64,000 nt of DNA, taken from positions 1 to 64,000 of the forward strand of contig AWNW01000013.1 of the NCBI GenBank assembly GCA_000493945.1, given 5' to 3'. Below are positions 44,178 to 53,367 of the stretch, in pieces; within the stretch, counting starts at the first letter, position 1; the number at the start of each line of letters is the position of its first letter. Source of the stretch: Candidatus Hydrogenedens terephthalaticus JGI OTU-1. Lineage in GTDB: Bacteria > Hydrogenedentota > Hydrogenedentia > Hydrogenedentales > Hydrogenedentaceae. Both the position numbers and the translations under genes were made by a program. Below the pieces are notes generated by a model. The model saw only the letters and a program-made list of their open reading frames with translations, was not told where the DNA came from and did no database searches.

Positions 44178-45917
44178 ATGCACAAACAAAAAAAAGTAAT
44201 ACTTTACTATATCCCTCTTTTAGTAATCCCATTATTTCTTATAACAGATAATATTTATGCTAAGAAGAAAGCCTCTGATAAAAAAGCCCCTCCTAAACAG
44301 TCTATTCCCACAAATCAATATGAAAACCAACAATATAGCGAATATTCAGGGACCAAAGGAATATTAGATATTGATGTAACGGATGTTTTAGGAAAATATT
44401 GGAGAGCCAGAGTTGATTTATTGAATATAGAGGATGGAAAACGATACCGATTTGATTTTCCAGAGGGTAAAGGAGAACAAAAAGTCCCTGTGGGAAGTTT
44501 TAGAGCGTATATTTATGCTTACGATAACGGGATTCCTGTAATGGTCCAAATCAAGGATATTACCATAAAAGAAAATCAACCTGTTTTCATTCCAATCACA
44601 CTTCTGGAAGGAACCACAGGTCCCCTTGTCTTAAGAGATTTTGATAGTGATTGTGACCTTGTTCTGGATAGAGTTGAAATAGAATCGGGAACAGACCCTT
44701 ACAACCCTCTGGACATACCCGGTAAAAAAACAATACCAGTTGAGAATAAAGTTATTCAGAATAAATCGGGATGGTATAAAGGTGAATTATGTTGCTTCTC
44801 TAAATATAGCATTGGTAGTGAAACTGTAGGAGAACTAATCAAAAGAGCAGAAAAGGATGGGCTTGATTTTATCGCTATAACCGACATAAACACATTAAAA
44901 TCCATTGAAGACCCTGAATACCGTTCTGACAAACTTGTTCTCATACCCGCAATGAAATGGGGTAATGACCAGATGGGTTATGCTCTGGTTTATTGTCCAC
45001 GAACACCTTTGGATAGCCCAACAACAATTCCAGAAGCACAGGCGGAATGTCTTCGTGTTCAGGCACAGGGAGGTATTTTTGCTATCGCCCATCCATGTTT
45101 TCCAACAGGATTCTGGCGATGGGGATTAAGTTATGTGAACGCCATTCAGGTATGGTGTAGAGAATGGAGATCTGTTCCACCCCTTACTATAGACAAATTA
45201 GACGATTGGCTCAAAGAAAAAAAAGACGGGAAATTTGTTTACTCCCTTGCTGCGGCTGTAAATGAATCCAAAATAGCATCTGTTTCTGCTAATTCCCAAT
45301 CAGCCCGCTTCTGGGATTATGAAATAGCACGGGGGGCTATGGTCTGTGGTATTGCAGGAAGTCATTCTTCTAACCCATCGGTCCCCTTAGGAAAGCCTAT
45401 AACCTATGTCCGTGCAGAAAATAAATCATTAGGTGCTATCCTTGAAGGACTTCGTTTAGGTAGAACTTATGTATCCTCGGGTGCTAATGGTCCTAAATTA
45501 AGTTTCATGGCAGATTCATTAGCCGACAATAAAATTGATGTAAGTATCGGAGGCATTGTTCCTTTAGGAATTGATATTCGTTTTGAGGCAATTGTTGAAA
45601 ATGCAAAAGGAAAAAAGTTAGAGGTGTTATTTAATGGAAGACCAATCGTTACAAAAATAATAGAAAGCGATAACTTTACGGTTCGTTTCACAGACAAACC
45701 TATACGCAGTGGTGCTTACCGTCTCCGAGTTATTGGTCCTCCAGAAAATACAAAAGGTTTTGGTGATGTAGAAGTATATGCTATGACCAGCCCTATTTAT
45801 GCACAGGATATTACAGCTGAATTACTCTGGCGTTTGCCTAAATTTGATCCTAAAAAAGCATGGATAGAAATTAAACCCAGTGAAGAAGGTTCCTACCTCA
45901 ACCTCCCTGAAAACTGA
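44178..45917 (+). CDS. Secreted CehA/McbA-like PHP-fold protein with degenerate metal site
   Basis: A 579-residue exported protein (signal peptide to about residue 28), with an N-terminal beta domain (about 62-150), a calcium-loop-like DFDSDCDLVLDRVEIESG (154-171) and a PHP domain from about 198. PHP enzymes of the CehA type begin GDLHxHS; here it reads GELCCFS (202-208). The TDHNT motif reads TDINT (235-239). IAHP (303-306) is kept. The first two histidines and the next one are lost, so hydrolysis with the usual three-metal site is unlikely; it may be a binding protein. It lies 30 bp after the barrel gene and has about 80 residues of C-terminal beta domain. Confidence 0.7.
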   Translation: MHKQKKVILYYIPLLVIPLFLITDNIYAKKKASDKKAPPKQSIPTNQYENQQYSEYSGTKGILDIDVTDVLGKYWRARVDLLNIEDGKRYRFDFPEGKGEQKVPVGSFRAYIYAYDNGIPVMVQIKDITIKENQPVFIPITLLEGTTGPLVLRDFDSDCDLVLDRVEIESGTDPYNPLDIPGKKTIPVENKVIQNKSGWYKGELCCFSKYSIGSETVGELIKRAEKDGLDFIAITDINTLKSIEDPEYRSDKLVLIPAMKWGNDQMGYALVYCPRTPLDSPTTIPEAQAECLRVQAQGGIFAIAHPCFPTGFWRWGLSYVNAIQVWCREWRSVPPLTIDKLDDWLKEKKDGKFVYSLAAAVNESKIASVSANSQSARFWDYEIARGAMVCGIAGSHSSNPSVPLGKPITYVRAENKSLGAILEGLRLGRTYVSSGANGPKLSFMADSLADNKIDVSIGGIVPLGIDIRFEAIVENAKGKKLEVLFNGRPIVTKIIESDNFTVRFTDKPIRSGAYRLRVIGPPENTKGFGDVEVYAMTSPIYAQDITAELLWRLPKFDPKKAWIEIKPSEEGSYLNLPEN

Positions 45918-46016
45918 CCTTTTACAATTCCTTTTTTTGATAAAATATAATAACTAATTGAAATGAGATTGAAGTAATCTTTGTTATACCAATAATTATC
46001 TAATAAGGCATATCCA

Positions 46017-46835
46017 ATGGAAGAAATAAATAATACATATTTAGACAATGACCCTCTTATCATAGCGGGCAGAAAATTTAAGTCCCGTATTTTAATTGGC
46101 ACCGGCAAATTTCCCTCTGCTGAAGCATTACGAAAAACAATTGAGGCTTCTGGCACGGAGATTATAACTGTTGCACTCAGACGGGTTGATCTAAAAAAAC
46201 CGGAAAATGATAGTATTCTTTCTGTCCTCAATCCCAAAGAAGTCTTAATTTTACCTAATACAAGTGGAGCGAGAACTGCAGAAGAAGCATTAAAATTAGC
46301 ACGAATTGCTCGGGCTGCAGGATTGGAACCCTGGGTAAAATTAGAATTAACTCCTGAACCTCGATATTTGCTACCTGACCCTATCGAGACTCTCAAAGCG
46401 GCAGAGTTGTTGATTAAAGATGGCTTTACAGTCCTTCCTTATATTCAGGCAGACCCCATACTTGCAAAAAAATTGGAAGAATTAGGCACTGCCACAGTTA
46501 TGCCATTAGGTTCTCCTATCGGTAGCAATAAAGGATTAAAAACGAAGGAATTTATAAAAATTATCATAGAACAATCTAATATTCCAGTAGTTGTAGATGC
46601 AGGATTAGGAGCACCATCCCATGCCGCAGAAGCAATGGAAATGGGTGCAGATGCAGTCCTTGTAAATACTGCACTTGCCGACGCTCAAGACCATGAAAAA
46701 ATGGCTATAGCTTTCCGATTATCCACCGAAGCAGGACGGTTAGCTTTCCGAGCCGGTTTAGGTCCTCAACGAAATACAGCAGAGGCTTCTTCCCCATTAA
46801 CAGGTTTCTTGTTTAACTCAAATAACAAATCCTAA
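46017..46835 (+). CDS. thiG: Thiazole synthase
   Basis: A 272-residue TIM-barrel ThiG. LIIAGRKFKSRILIGTGKF starts the domain, LRRVDL and the Schiff-base Lys in WVKLELTPEP follow, and the C-terminal phosphate-binding VVDAGLGAPSHAAEAMEMGADAVLVNTA is complete. It makes the thiazole phosphate of thiamine from deoxyxylulose phosphate, dehydroglycine and ThiS thiocarboxylate. thiH is directly downstream (20-bp gap), but thiS, thiF and thiC are not in this window, and I saw no TPP riboswitch in the 100 bases upstream. Confidence 0.95.
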   Translation: MEEINNTYLDNDPLIIAGRKFKSRILIGTGKFPSAEALRKTIEASGTEIITVALRRVDLKKPENDSILSVLNPKEVLILPNTSGARTAEEALKLARIARAAGLEPWVKLELTPEPRYLLPDPIETLKAAELLIKDGFTVLPYIQADPILAKKLEELGTATVMPLGSPIGSNKGLKTKEFIKIIIEQSNIPVVVDAGLGAPSHAAEAMEMGADAVLVNTALADAQDHEKMAIAFRLSTEAGRLAFRAGLGPQRNTAEASSPLTGFLFNSNNKS

Positions 46836-46854
46836 TAACAAATTATGTAATTAT

Positions 46855-48009
46855 ATGGAACCTTTCTCTTTTTCAAATATACTCAATAAATGGAGTTCAG
46901 AACTTATTCAAGAAATATATCAAAGAACTGATGAAGACAAAGTTTTGCATGCTTTGGACAAAGATACTTTATCTATTGAAGATTTAATTGCACTCCTATC
47001 CCCAAAGGCACAACCTTTCCTCGAAAAAATGGCTCAAAAAGCAAACCGACTAACACGATGGCACTTTGGCAGAACCATATCTTTATATGCACCTATTTAT
47101 CTTTCCAATCTTTGTGCATCGGATTGTGTATATTGTTATTTTGCATCGCATTCGGGTATCCGTGAAAAACGAGTTACACTCACCGAAGAACAATTACGGA
47201 GCGAATGCATTGCATTGAATGAAAAGGGAATTCAGACTATATTACTTCTTACAGGTGACGCCCCTAAAATAGTCCCTGTAGATTACATATCTCAGGCAGT
47301 GCGTATTGCGAAAGAGTACTTTAAATCGGTTAGTATCGAGGTGTATTCCATGGATGAAGAACATTATGCGCAATTGGCAAAAGACGGAACTGAAGGCGTT
47401 ACCTTATACATGGAAACTTATGATAAAGACACTTATGATAAGGTTCATTTATCCGGAAAGAAAAAAGATTACCTATACCGCCTCGATGCTCTGGAAAGAG
47501 CTGGAAGAGCCGGTATTCGTAGGCTTACTTGCGGCGTCCTGCTGGGATTAAGCGACTGGCGACTTGATATTGTATGGCTTGCATTACATGCAAAATATTT
47601 AGAAAAAATGTGCTGGCAAAGCGTTGTTTCTCTCTCATTCCCGAGACTAAAACATACCCCTTCTCGTTTTAAGGTTCCTCATATAGTCAGTCTTCAGGAA
47701 TTGGTTCAAATTATCACCGCCATGCGACTTTTCATGCCTTATTCTCCTTTCAATTTAAGCACTCGTGAAAGTGCAGAAGTGCGTAACCATCTAATTCCAT
47801 TAGGAATTACTTCCATGAGTGCCGGTTCTTCAACTCGTCCCGGAGGCTATAAGGTTTATCAGGGGACTACCCCTACACAGCGTCCCGTATTGGAACAATT
47901 TGAAATTGATGACCAACGAACCGTAGAAGAAGTTGTATCTGCCATCAAAGATAAAGGATATGACCCTGTCTGGATTGACTTTGACCCCGGCTTTATAAAA
48001 TCATTATAG
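46855..48009 (+). CDS. thiH: 2-iminoacetate synthase, radical SAM
   Basis: A 384-residue radical SAM enzyme that splits tyrosine to give dehydroglycine for ThiG. The cluster motif is C-x3-C-x2-C in NLCASDCVYCYFA (Cys83, Cys87, Cys90), and ISLYAPIYLSNLCA, LTGDAP and SAGSSTRPGGY match the ThiH/BATS family. Adjacent thiG supports the call. This version implies an anaerobic or oxygen-sensitive route rather than the ThiO glycine oxidase route. Confidence 0.94.
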   Translation: MEPFSFSNILNKWSSELIQEIYQRTDEDKVLHALDKDTLSIEDLIALLSPKAQPFLEKMAQKANRLTRWHFGRTISLYAPIYLSNLCASDCVYCYFASHSGIREKRVTLTEEQLRSECIALNEKGIQTILLLTGDAPKIVPVDYISQAVRIAKEYFKSVSIEVYSMDEEHYAQLAKDGTEGVTLYMETYDKDTYDKVHLSGKKKDYLYRLDALERAGRAGIRRLTCGVLLGLSDWRLDIVWLALHAKYLEKMCWQSVVSLSFPRLKHTPSRFKVPHIVSLQELVQIITAMRLFMPYSPFNLSTRESAEVRNHLIPLGITSMSAGSSTRPGGYKVYQGTTPTQRPVLEQFEIDDQRTVEEVVSAIKDKGYDPVWIDFDPGFIKSL

Positions 48010-48029
48010 AAAACAATAGGAGACTTAAA

Positions 48030-49634
48030 ATGAAAAAATACTCTATTCTCATCTTCCTTCTTGTCTTAATCTTTACAGCAAATGCTCAAACAATAAACCC
48101 ATCAGATTTCAAAGAACTTTCCCGAGAAAAATACATTGACAAATGTAAAGGAGCATGGTTAGGGCAAATGATAGGTGTAACTTATGGAGATAAGTATGAA
48201 TTTCGTTCCAACGGAATTCCCATACTTGATTCCTTAGACGAATGGTCTTCAGAAGCATTAGAACGAGCCTTTGCGCAAGACGATTTATATGTAGAAATGA
48301 CTTTTTTAGAATCGATTGAAAAACATGGAATTAATATTTCTTTTGAACAGGCTGGAAAAGCCTTTGCAGATTCAAAATATCCTTTATGGCATGCGAACAA
48401 GGCGGGTCGGGAAAATGTCAGAAAAGGTATTATGCCTCCCCTATCGGGTCATCCTCGTTTTAATCCTCATGCAGATGATATTGATTTCCAGATTGAAAGT
48501 GACTTATTCGGAATTATTACCCCTGGTTTATTTAAGGAAATGCAACAAATAGCAGAAGTTTTTGGCTCTATCATGAATTATGGTGATGGCCTTTATGCTG
48601 GATACTTTATCGCAGGAATGTATTCCGCTTCTTTCTTTATTGAGGATAATGTAGAAGAAGTAGTTCAAATAGGGCTTTCATGTATCCCACCCGAAAGCAC
48701 CTATCGCAAATGCATAGAAGATGTCATTACATCTTACCACCAGCACCCTGATGACTGGCTTGAAACATGGAAATATATCGAACACAAATGGCAGGATGAT
48801 ATAGACTGCCTACCGGGAAATCTTGTAAATATTGACGCAAAAATCAATGGTGCTTATGTGGTCATTGGCTTACTTTATGGAAAAGGAGACTTAAAAAAAA
48901 CACTTGAAATTTCAACTCGATGTGGACAGGATGCCGACTGCAATCCTTCATCAGCTGCCGGAATTTTATGTTGTATGAAAGGTTTTTCCGCTTTAGAACC
49001 TCTCTGGAAAGAGCATTTGCCCAAAGTTAGTGATAATAAATTTATCTTCACAAATTACTCATGGAATACACTTATTGATGCATCGGTTCGTGTTGCTGAA
49101 CAAATCATTCTAAAAGCAGGCGGAACTATTGAAAATGACATTTATAAAATTCCTGTTCAAACACCAACTCCACCACCAACATTAGAGCAGTGGGTAAATA
49201 AAAAAGAAATTTTTAAACCACCAGTTCTTACTGAGGAAATAGCAAAATGGAACTCTCTCTGGAAAGTAAAATCTTGCATGAAATCGGAAGAAGTAGGTGT
49301 ATTTCAAAATAAATTTAATCGTGATAATGTGCTTATACTTATTCCGCCAGAAGAAGGTGTTCCTGCTCTTATTGAATACTTCTCTGAAATCCCAACAAAT
49401 GCGAAACAATTATCAATAGAAACATGTTCACCCCTGAATAAACCTTTTTTACTTCGACTTAGAGTAGATTATTTTCTTGTCTATGAACAGACTGTTAATG
49501 ATACACAGTGGGTAAAATTACCGGTAAATATTGAAAAATGGGCTGGTAGTCAACATGTAATAACCATAGAAATCTTTTCTATGGAGCAGAAAAATAACAT
49601 CGCTGTCTGTTTGGGAAATATTACATTCCAATAA
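48030..49634 (+). CDS. Exported ADP-ribosylglycohydrolase-family protein
   Basis: A 534-residue protein with a signal peptide (to about residue 19). The all-helical ADP-ribosylglycohydrolase domain (about 30-370) starts with YIDKCKGAWLGQMIGVTYGD; metal-binding segments are represented by AQDDLYVEMTFLE, HADDIDFQIESDL and TRCGQDADCNPSSAAG, close to the usual TDDT and GGDTDTNAA forms. About 160 residues follow with a beta-sandwich character (SIETCSPLNKPFLLRLRVDY). Related exported proteins are frequent in planctomycete-like bacteria; substrate is unknown and need not be ADP-ribose. It follows thiH by 20 bp. Confidence 0.8.
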   Translation: MKKYSILIFLLVLIFTANAQTINPSDFKELSREKYIDKCKGAWLGQMIGVTYGDKYEFRSNGIPILDSLDEWSSEALERAFAQDDLYVEMTFLESIEKHGINISFEQAGKAFADSKYPLWHANKAGRENVRKGIMPPLSGHPRFNPHADDIDFQIESDLFGIITPGLFKEMQQIAEVFGSIMNYGDGLYAGYFIAGMYSASFFIEDNVEEVVQIGLSCIPPESTYRKCIEDVITSYHQHPDDWLETWKYIEHKWQDDIDCLPGNLVNIDAKINGAYVVIGLLYGKGDLKKTLEISTRCGQDADCNPSSAAGILCCMKGFSALEPLWKEHLPKVSDNKFIFTNYSWNTLIDASVRVAEQIILKAGGTIENDIYKIPVQTPTPPPTLEQWVNKKEIFKPPVLTEEIAKWNSLWKVKSCMKSEEVGVFQNKFNRDNVLILIPPEEGVPALIEYFSEIPTNAKQLSIETCSPLNKPFLLRLRVDYFLVYEQTVNDTQWVKLPVNIEKWAGSQHVITIEIFSMEQKNNIAVCLGNITFQ

Positions 49635-49724
49635 ATACAAACATGAAAGAATCGTCCCAAATCGTTTAAAATATATACCTAACTAACAAAACATTGAAAA
49701 CCTCTCACAAAAAGGAGTTTAAAT

Positions 49725-51182
49725 ATGGCTGTTGCTCCCATTAGTTTTCCAAAAATTCACTCAGGTCTCCCCTATAAAATCAAAGATATTAAACTGGCAG
49801 AATTAGGTAGAAAAGAAATCGAATTAGCAGAACATGAAATGCCCGGTTTAATGGCTCTTCGCGAAAGATATGCCACAAAACAACCATTGAAAGGCGCCCG
49901 CATTATGGGTTCCCTTCACATGACAATCGAAACGGCTGTTCTAATAGAAACATTAAAAATATTAGGTGCAGATGTCCGCTGGGCTTCTTGTAATATCTAT
50001 TCCACACAGGACCAGGCGGCTGCCGCCATTGTTGCTACAGGAACTCCGGTCTTCGCATGGAAAGGTGAAACATTGGAAGAATACTGGTGGTGCACTTATC
50101 AAGCCATGTGTTTCCCTAATGGAGAGACACCCAACATGATAGTAGACGATGGAGGAGATGCCACACTTCTTATACATCGAGGATATGAATTAGAAGAGTA
50201 TGTTCGTAAAAATGGTAAACTCCCTCCTATTAGTGACGGACATAAGGAACTCCAAATTATTGACAGTCTACTCCATCAGATTTATCAAGAAGACCCCGAA
50301 CGCTGGCACCGCACTGTTGAAAACTGGATTGGTGTATCCGAAGAAACAACCACAGGTGTCCATCGCCTATATCAAATGATGAAAGAAGGCAAACTTCTAA
50401 CGCGTGCCATGAATGTTAACGATTCCGTAACCAAATCAAAGTTTGATAATCTTTATGGCTGCCGCGAGTCGTTAGGTGATGGAATCAAAAGGGCTACCGA
50501 TGTTATGATTGCGGGAAAAACAGTTGTTGTAGCTGGTTATGGTGATGTAGGCAAAGGTTGTGCTCAAGCAATGCGAGGGTTAGGAGCACGCGTTATAATC
50601 ACCGAGATTGACCCTATCTGTGCTTTACAGGCGGCTATGGAAGGCTATGAAGTCATGAGAATGGAAGACGCCGCTTCCATCGGCGATATTTTTGTTACGG
50701 CAACCGGTTGTTGCGATGTTATCCGTGGCGAACACATGCTTAAAATGAAACATCGTGCTATCCTGTGTAATATCGGACATTTCGACGCAGAAATTGATGT
50801 AAATTGGCTTGAAAAACAAGAAAATATCCGAGAAGAGAATATCAAACCGCAGGTAGATAAATTTATCTTCCCAGACGGCAAAGAAATCATTTTGCTCGCC
50901 CGCGGAAGATTGGTTAATTTAGGCTGTGCCACAGGACATCCCTCTTTCGTTATGTCCAATTCATTCACAAATCAAACCCTTGCCCAAATTGCTCTTTTTA
51001 CCGAGCCAGAAAAATATGAACGAGGGAAAGTTTACACACTACCTAAAAAATTAGACGAAGAAGTTGCACGGCTGCATCTCGAAAAAATTGGTGTAAAATT
51101 AGACCGACTAACTCAAAAGCAAGCAGACTACATTGGCGTTCCTATTGACGGACCCTACAAACCCGACCACTATCGCTATTAA
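49725..51182 (+). CDS. ahcY: Adenosylhomocysteinase (SAH hydrolase)
   Basis: A 485-residue NAD-dependent enzyme that cleaves S-adenosylhomocysteine to adenosine and homocysteine. MGSLHMTIETAVLIETL, SCNIYSTQDQAAAAI, VNDSVTKSKFDNLYGCRESL (substrate lysine) and the NAD motif VAGYGDVGKGCAQAMRGLG are standard, ending in PDHYRY. A strong AAAGGAG site precedes. It supplies homocysteine for the methyltransferase module at 54.5-57.7 kb. Bases 50127-50240 within it are duplicated perfectly and inverted at the left edge of the window. Confidence 0.97.
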   Translation: MAVAPISFPKIHSGLPYKIKDIKLAELGRKEIELAEHEMPGLMALRERYATKQPLKGARIMGSLHMTIETAVLIETLKILGADVRWASCNIYSTQDQAAAAIVATGTPVFAWKGETLEEYWWCTYQAMCFPNGETPNMIVDDGGDATLLIHRGYELEEYVRKNGKLPPISDGHKELQIIDSLLHQIYQEDPERWHRTVENWIGVSEETTTGVHRLYQMMKEGKLLTRAMNVNDSVTKSKFDNLYGCRESLGDGIKRATDVMIAGKTVVVAGYGDVGKGCAQAMRGLGARVIITEIDPICALQAAMEGYEVMRMEDAASIGDIFVTATGCCDVIRGEHMLKMKHRAILCNIGHFDAEIDVNWLEKQENIREENIKPQVDKFIFPDGKEIILLARGRLVNLGCATGHPSFVMSNSFTNQTLAQIALFTEPEKYERGKVYTLPKKLDEEVARLHLEKIGVKLDRLTQKQADYIGVPIDGPYKPDHYRY

Positions 51183-51394
51183 TTTGCACACATAATTCAT
51201 TTGAATGATCATGCAGAATAACCTACTTTTTAGATAAAAAGAAATAGACATAATAGATAGTGTGTTCTTCTCTATATAATAAGGAAGTTTCCGACTTTGG
51301 CTTTGGTTCAAAGTAATCTGTGATTTCCCGAATTATAAACAAATCAATTAAAAAATATAGTTTTATACTTGTATTTATTTGTGTAAGTTTCGTT

Positions 51395-51442
51395 TAAAAA
51401 ACATACGGGCGAATGTATAAAAAATTCGCCCGTATATATTTT
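51395..51442. terminator. Bidirectional terminator between ahcY and glmS
   Basis: Perfect 12-bp stem ATACGGGCGAAT / ATTCGCCCGTAT (51403-51414, 51424-51435) with a nine-base loop. TTTTT follows on the plus side (51438-51442), and six A residues precede it (51395-51400), giving a T run in the minus transcript. It serves both convergent genes. Confidence 0.92.
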
Positions 51443-51452
51443 TCTATATTCT

Positions 51453-53288
51453 TTATTCTACAGTAACGCTTTTCGCCAGGTTACGGGGTTGGTCTACATC
51501 GCATCCACGATTAACCGCAATATAATACGCAAACAATTGTAATGGAACAGCAACGACGATAGGACTAAAAGGTTCATAACAATCGGGGACATATATAACA
51601 TCTCTACTATGAGCGAGAATATCGTCATCGCCTTCTGTGGCTACGCTGATAACCAGTCCGCGCCGTGCTTTGATTTCCTGTATATTTGATACCATCTTTT
51701 CGTAGGTATCGCCTTTTACCGCAATACAAATAACAGGGAAGGTCTCAGTAACAAGGGCTATCGGGCCATGCTTCATCTCTCCTGCTGCATAACCTTCTGC
51801 ATGGATATAACTGATTTCTTTCAGTTTTAATGCCCCTTCTAAAGCACTCGGGAAATTAAAGTTTCTTCCCAAATAGAAGCAACTTTCTGCATCTTTATAT
51901 TCTGGCCTATTGGCTAACTCTTTTACTTTATCATGATTTTTTAATATATAATCAACCTTTGCCGGAATGGTTCTTAAATGCTCAATCATTTCTCGGGCTT
52001 GTTGTTTGGTAAGTGTTCCACGAATTTGCCCTAACCATATTGTAAATAGTGCAAACGCCATACATTGTGATGTATAAGCCTTCGTAGAAGCTACGCCAAT
52101 TTCCGGTCCCGCTTGTTGATATATAACACCGTGTGATTCGCGTGCAACACTGGATCCTACTACATTAACAATTGAAGCAACCTTAGCACCCCGACTTTTC
52201 GCAATGCGAATGGCTTCTAATGTATCGGCAGTTTCGCCAGATTGCGAAACAGCAATTAAGATTGTATTCGGTGGAATAATTGGGTCTCTATATCGAAACT
52301 CCGACGCTAAATCCAATTCCACAGGAACACGGGCAAATTTTTCTATGAGATATTTACCGACCATTCCTGCATGCCATGCTGTCCCACAGGCAACAACATA
52401 AATTTTCTGGCAGGCTTTTAATTCATCCTCAGAAATATTCATATCCCTCAATTGCACCTTATCAGAGCCTTCTTCTACCCGTCCCCGAAGTGTGCTTTGA
52501 AGCACCTCTGCTTGCTGGAAGATTTCTTTTAACATGAAGTGAGGATAGCCTTCCTTCTCTGCTGCGGAATCGTCCCATTCTACATTATGAACATGAACAG
52601 GGATAGAGTTTCCCTCAACATCCTCTATGCAAATGGTATCTCTCTTTATCTCACAGACATGTCCATTATCAATATAAATAACTTTTCGAGTATATTTCAT
52701 AATAGCAGGCACATCCGAAGCAATATATCCCTCTCCGTCTCCAATACCAACAATGAGAGGACTACCATTTCTTGCGGCTATCAGCACATCCGGATTGTTC
52801 TTGCATATAACACCGATAGCATAGGCACCTCTTAAATCTTTGAGGGCTCGTTGAACTGCTTTGAATAAATCGCCATCATAATATTTCCTTACCAGATGAA
52901 CTATAGTTTCCGTATCAGTCTGGCTTCTGAATTTAATACCTTCTGCCTGTAATTGTTCACGAAGTTCATGAAAATTCTCGATAATACCGTTATGCACCAC
53001 AGCGATTTCCATGTTTGTATCAAAATGAGGATGTGAATTTACCTCAGATGGTTCTCCATGTGTTGCCCAGCGTGTATGTCCAATACCCAATTGACCCTGT
53101 ATTGGATGTTGTTCTAATTTAGCATCAAGTACTTTTAATTTTCCCACACTTTTTACGAACTCTAAACCATTATTATTTACAACAGCCACACCTGCTGAAT
53201 CATATCCACGATATTCTAAACGATGCAGACCTGAAAGAATAATTTCTACTGCATTTTTGGGACCAATATAACCTACAATTCCACACAT
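51453..53288 (-). CDS. glmS: Glutamine-fructose-6-phosphate aminotransferase (isomerizing)
   Basis: A 611-residue GlmS. Cys2 (MCGIVGYIG) is the glutaminase nucleophile, with GHTRWATHG and HNGIIENF also in the N-terminal domain. Two SIS domains follow (CGTAWHAGMVGKY, SQSGETADTLEA, ALEGALKLKEISYIHAEGYAAGEMKHGPIALV), ending DQPRNLAKSVTVE. It makes glucosamine-6-phosphate for peptidoglycan and lipopolysaccharide. The 80-base upstream region is too short and lacks the glmS ribozyme core, so no ribozyme control is suggested. Confidence 0.97.
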   Translation of the reverse strand: MCGIVGYIGPKNAVEIILSGLHRLEYRGYDSAGVAVVNNNGLEFVKSVGKLKVLDAKLEQHPIQGQLGIGHTRWATHGEPSEVNSHPHFDTNMEIAVVHNGIIENFHELREQLQAEGIKFRSQTDTETIVHLVRKYYDGDLFKAVQRALKDLRGAYAIGVICKNNPDVLIAARNGSPLIVGIGDGEGYIASDVPAIMKYTRKVIYIDNGHVCEIKRDTICIEDVEGNSIPVHVHNVEWDDSAAEKEGYPHFMLKEIFQQAEVLQSTLRGRVEEGSDKVQLRDMNISEDELKACQKIYVVACGTAWHAGMVGKYLIEKFARVPVELDLASEFRYRDPIIPPNTILIAVSQSGETADTLEAIRIAKSRGAKVASIVNVVGSSVARESHGVIYQQAGPEIGVASTKAYTSQCMAFALFTIWLGQIRGTLTKQQAREMIEHLRTIPAKVDYILKNHDKVKELANRPEYKDAESCFYLGRNFNFPSALEGALKLKEISYIHAEGYAAGEMKHGPIALVTETFPVICIAVKGDTYEKMVSNIQEIKARRGLVISVATEGDDDILAHSRDVIYVPDCYEPFSPIVVAVPLQLFAYYIAVNRGCDVDQPRNLAKSVTVE

Positions 53289-53367
53289 TTTTAAACAATC
53301 CTTTCCTGTTTAAGATTGGCATTTATATTTGTTACAAAACTTTTAGGGACTACTCTAAATGGGATTT

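Noticed and set aside
45918..46016. Possible TPP riboswitch before thiG
   Set aside because: Only 99 AT-rich bases, with no CTGAGA or ACCTGA-type element.
53289..53367. Possible glmS ribozyme upstream of glmS
   Set aside because: The gap to fba is only about 80 bases, too short for the ribozyme core, and no glmS ribozyme motif is seen.
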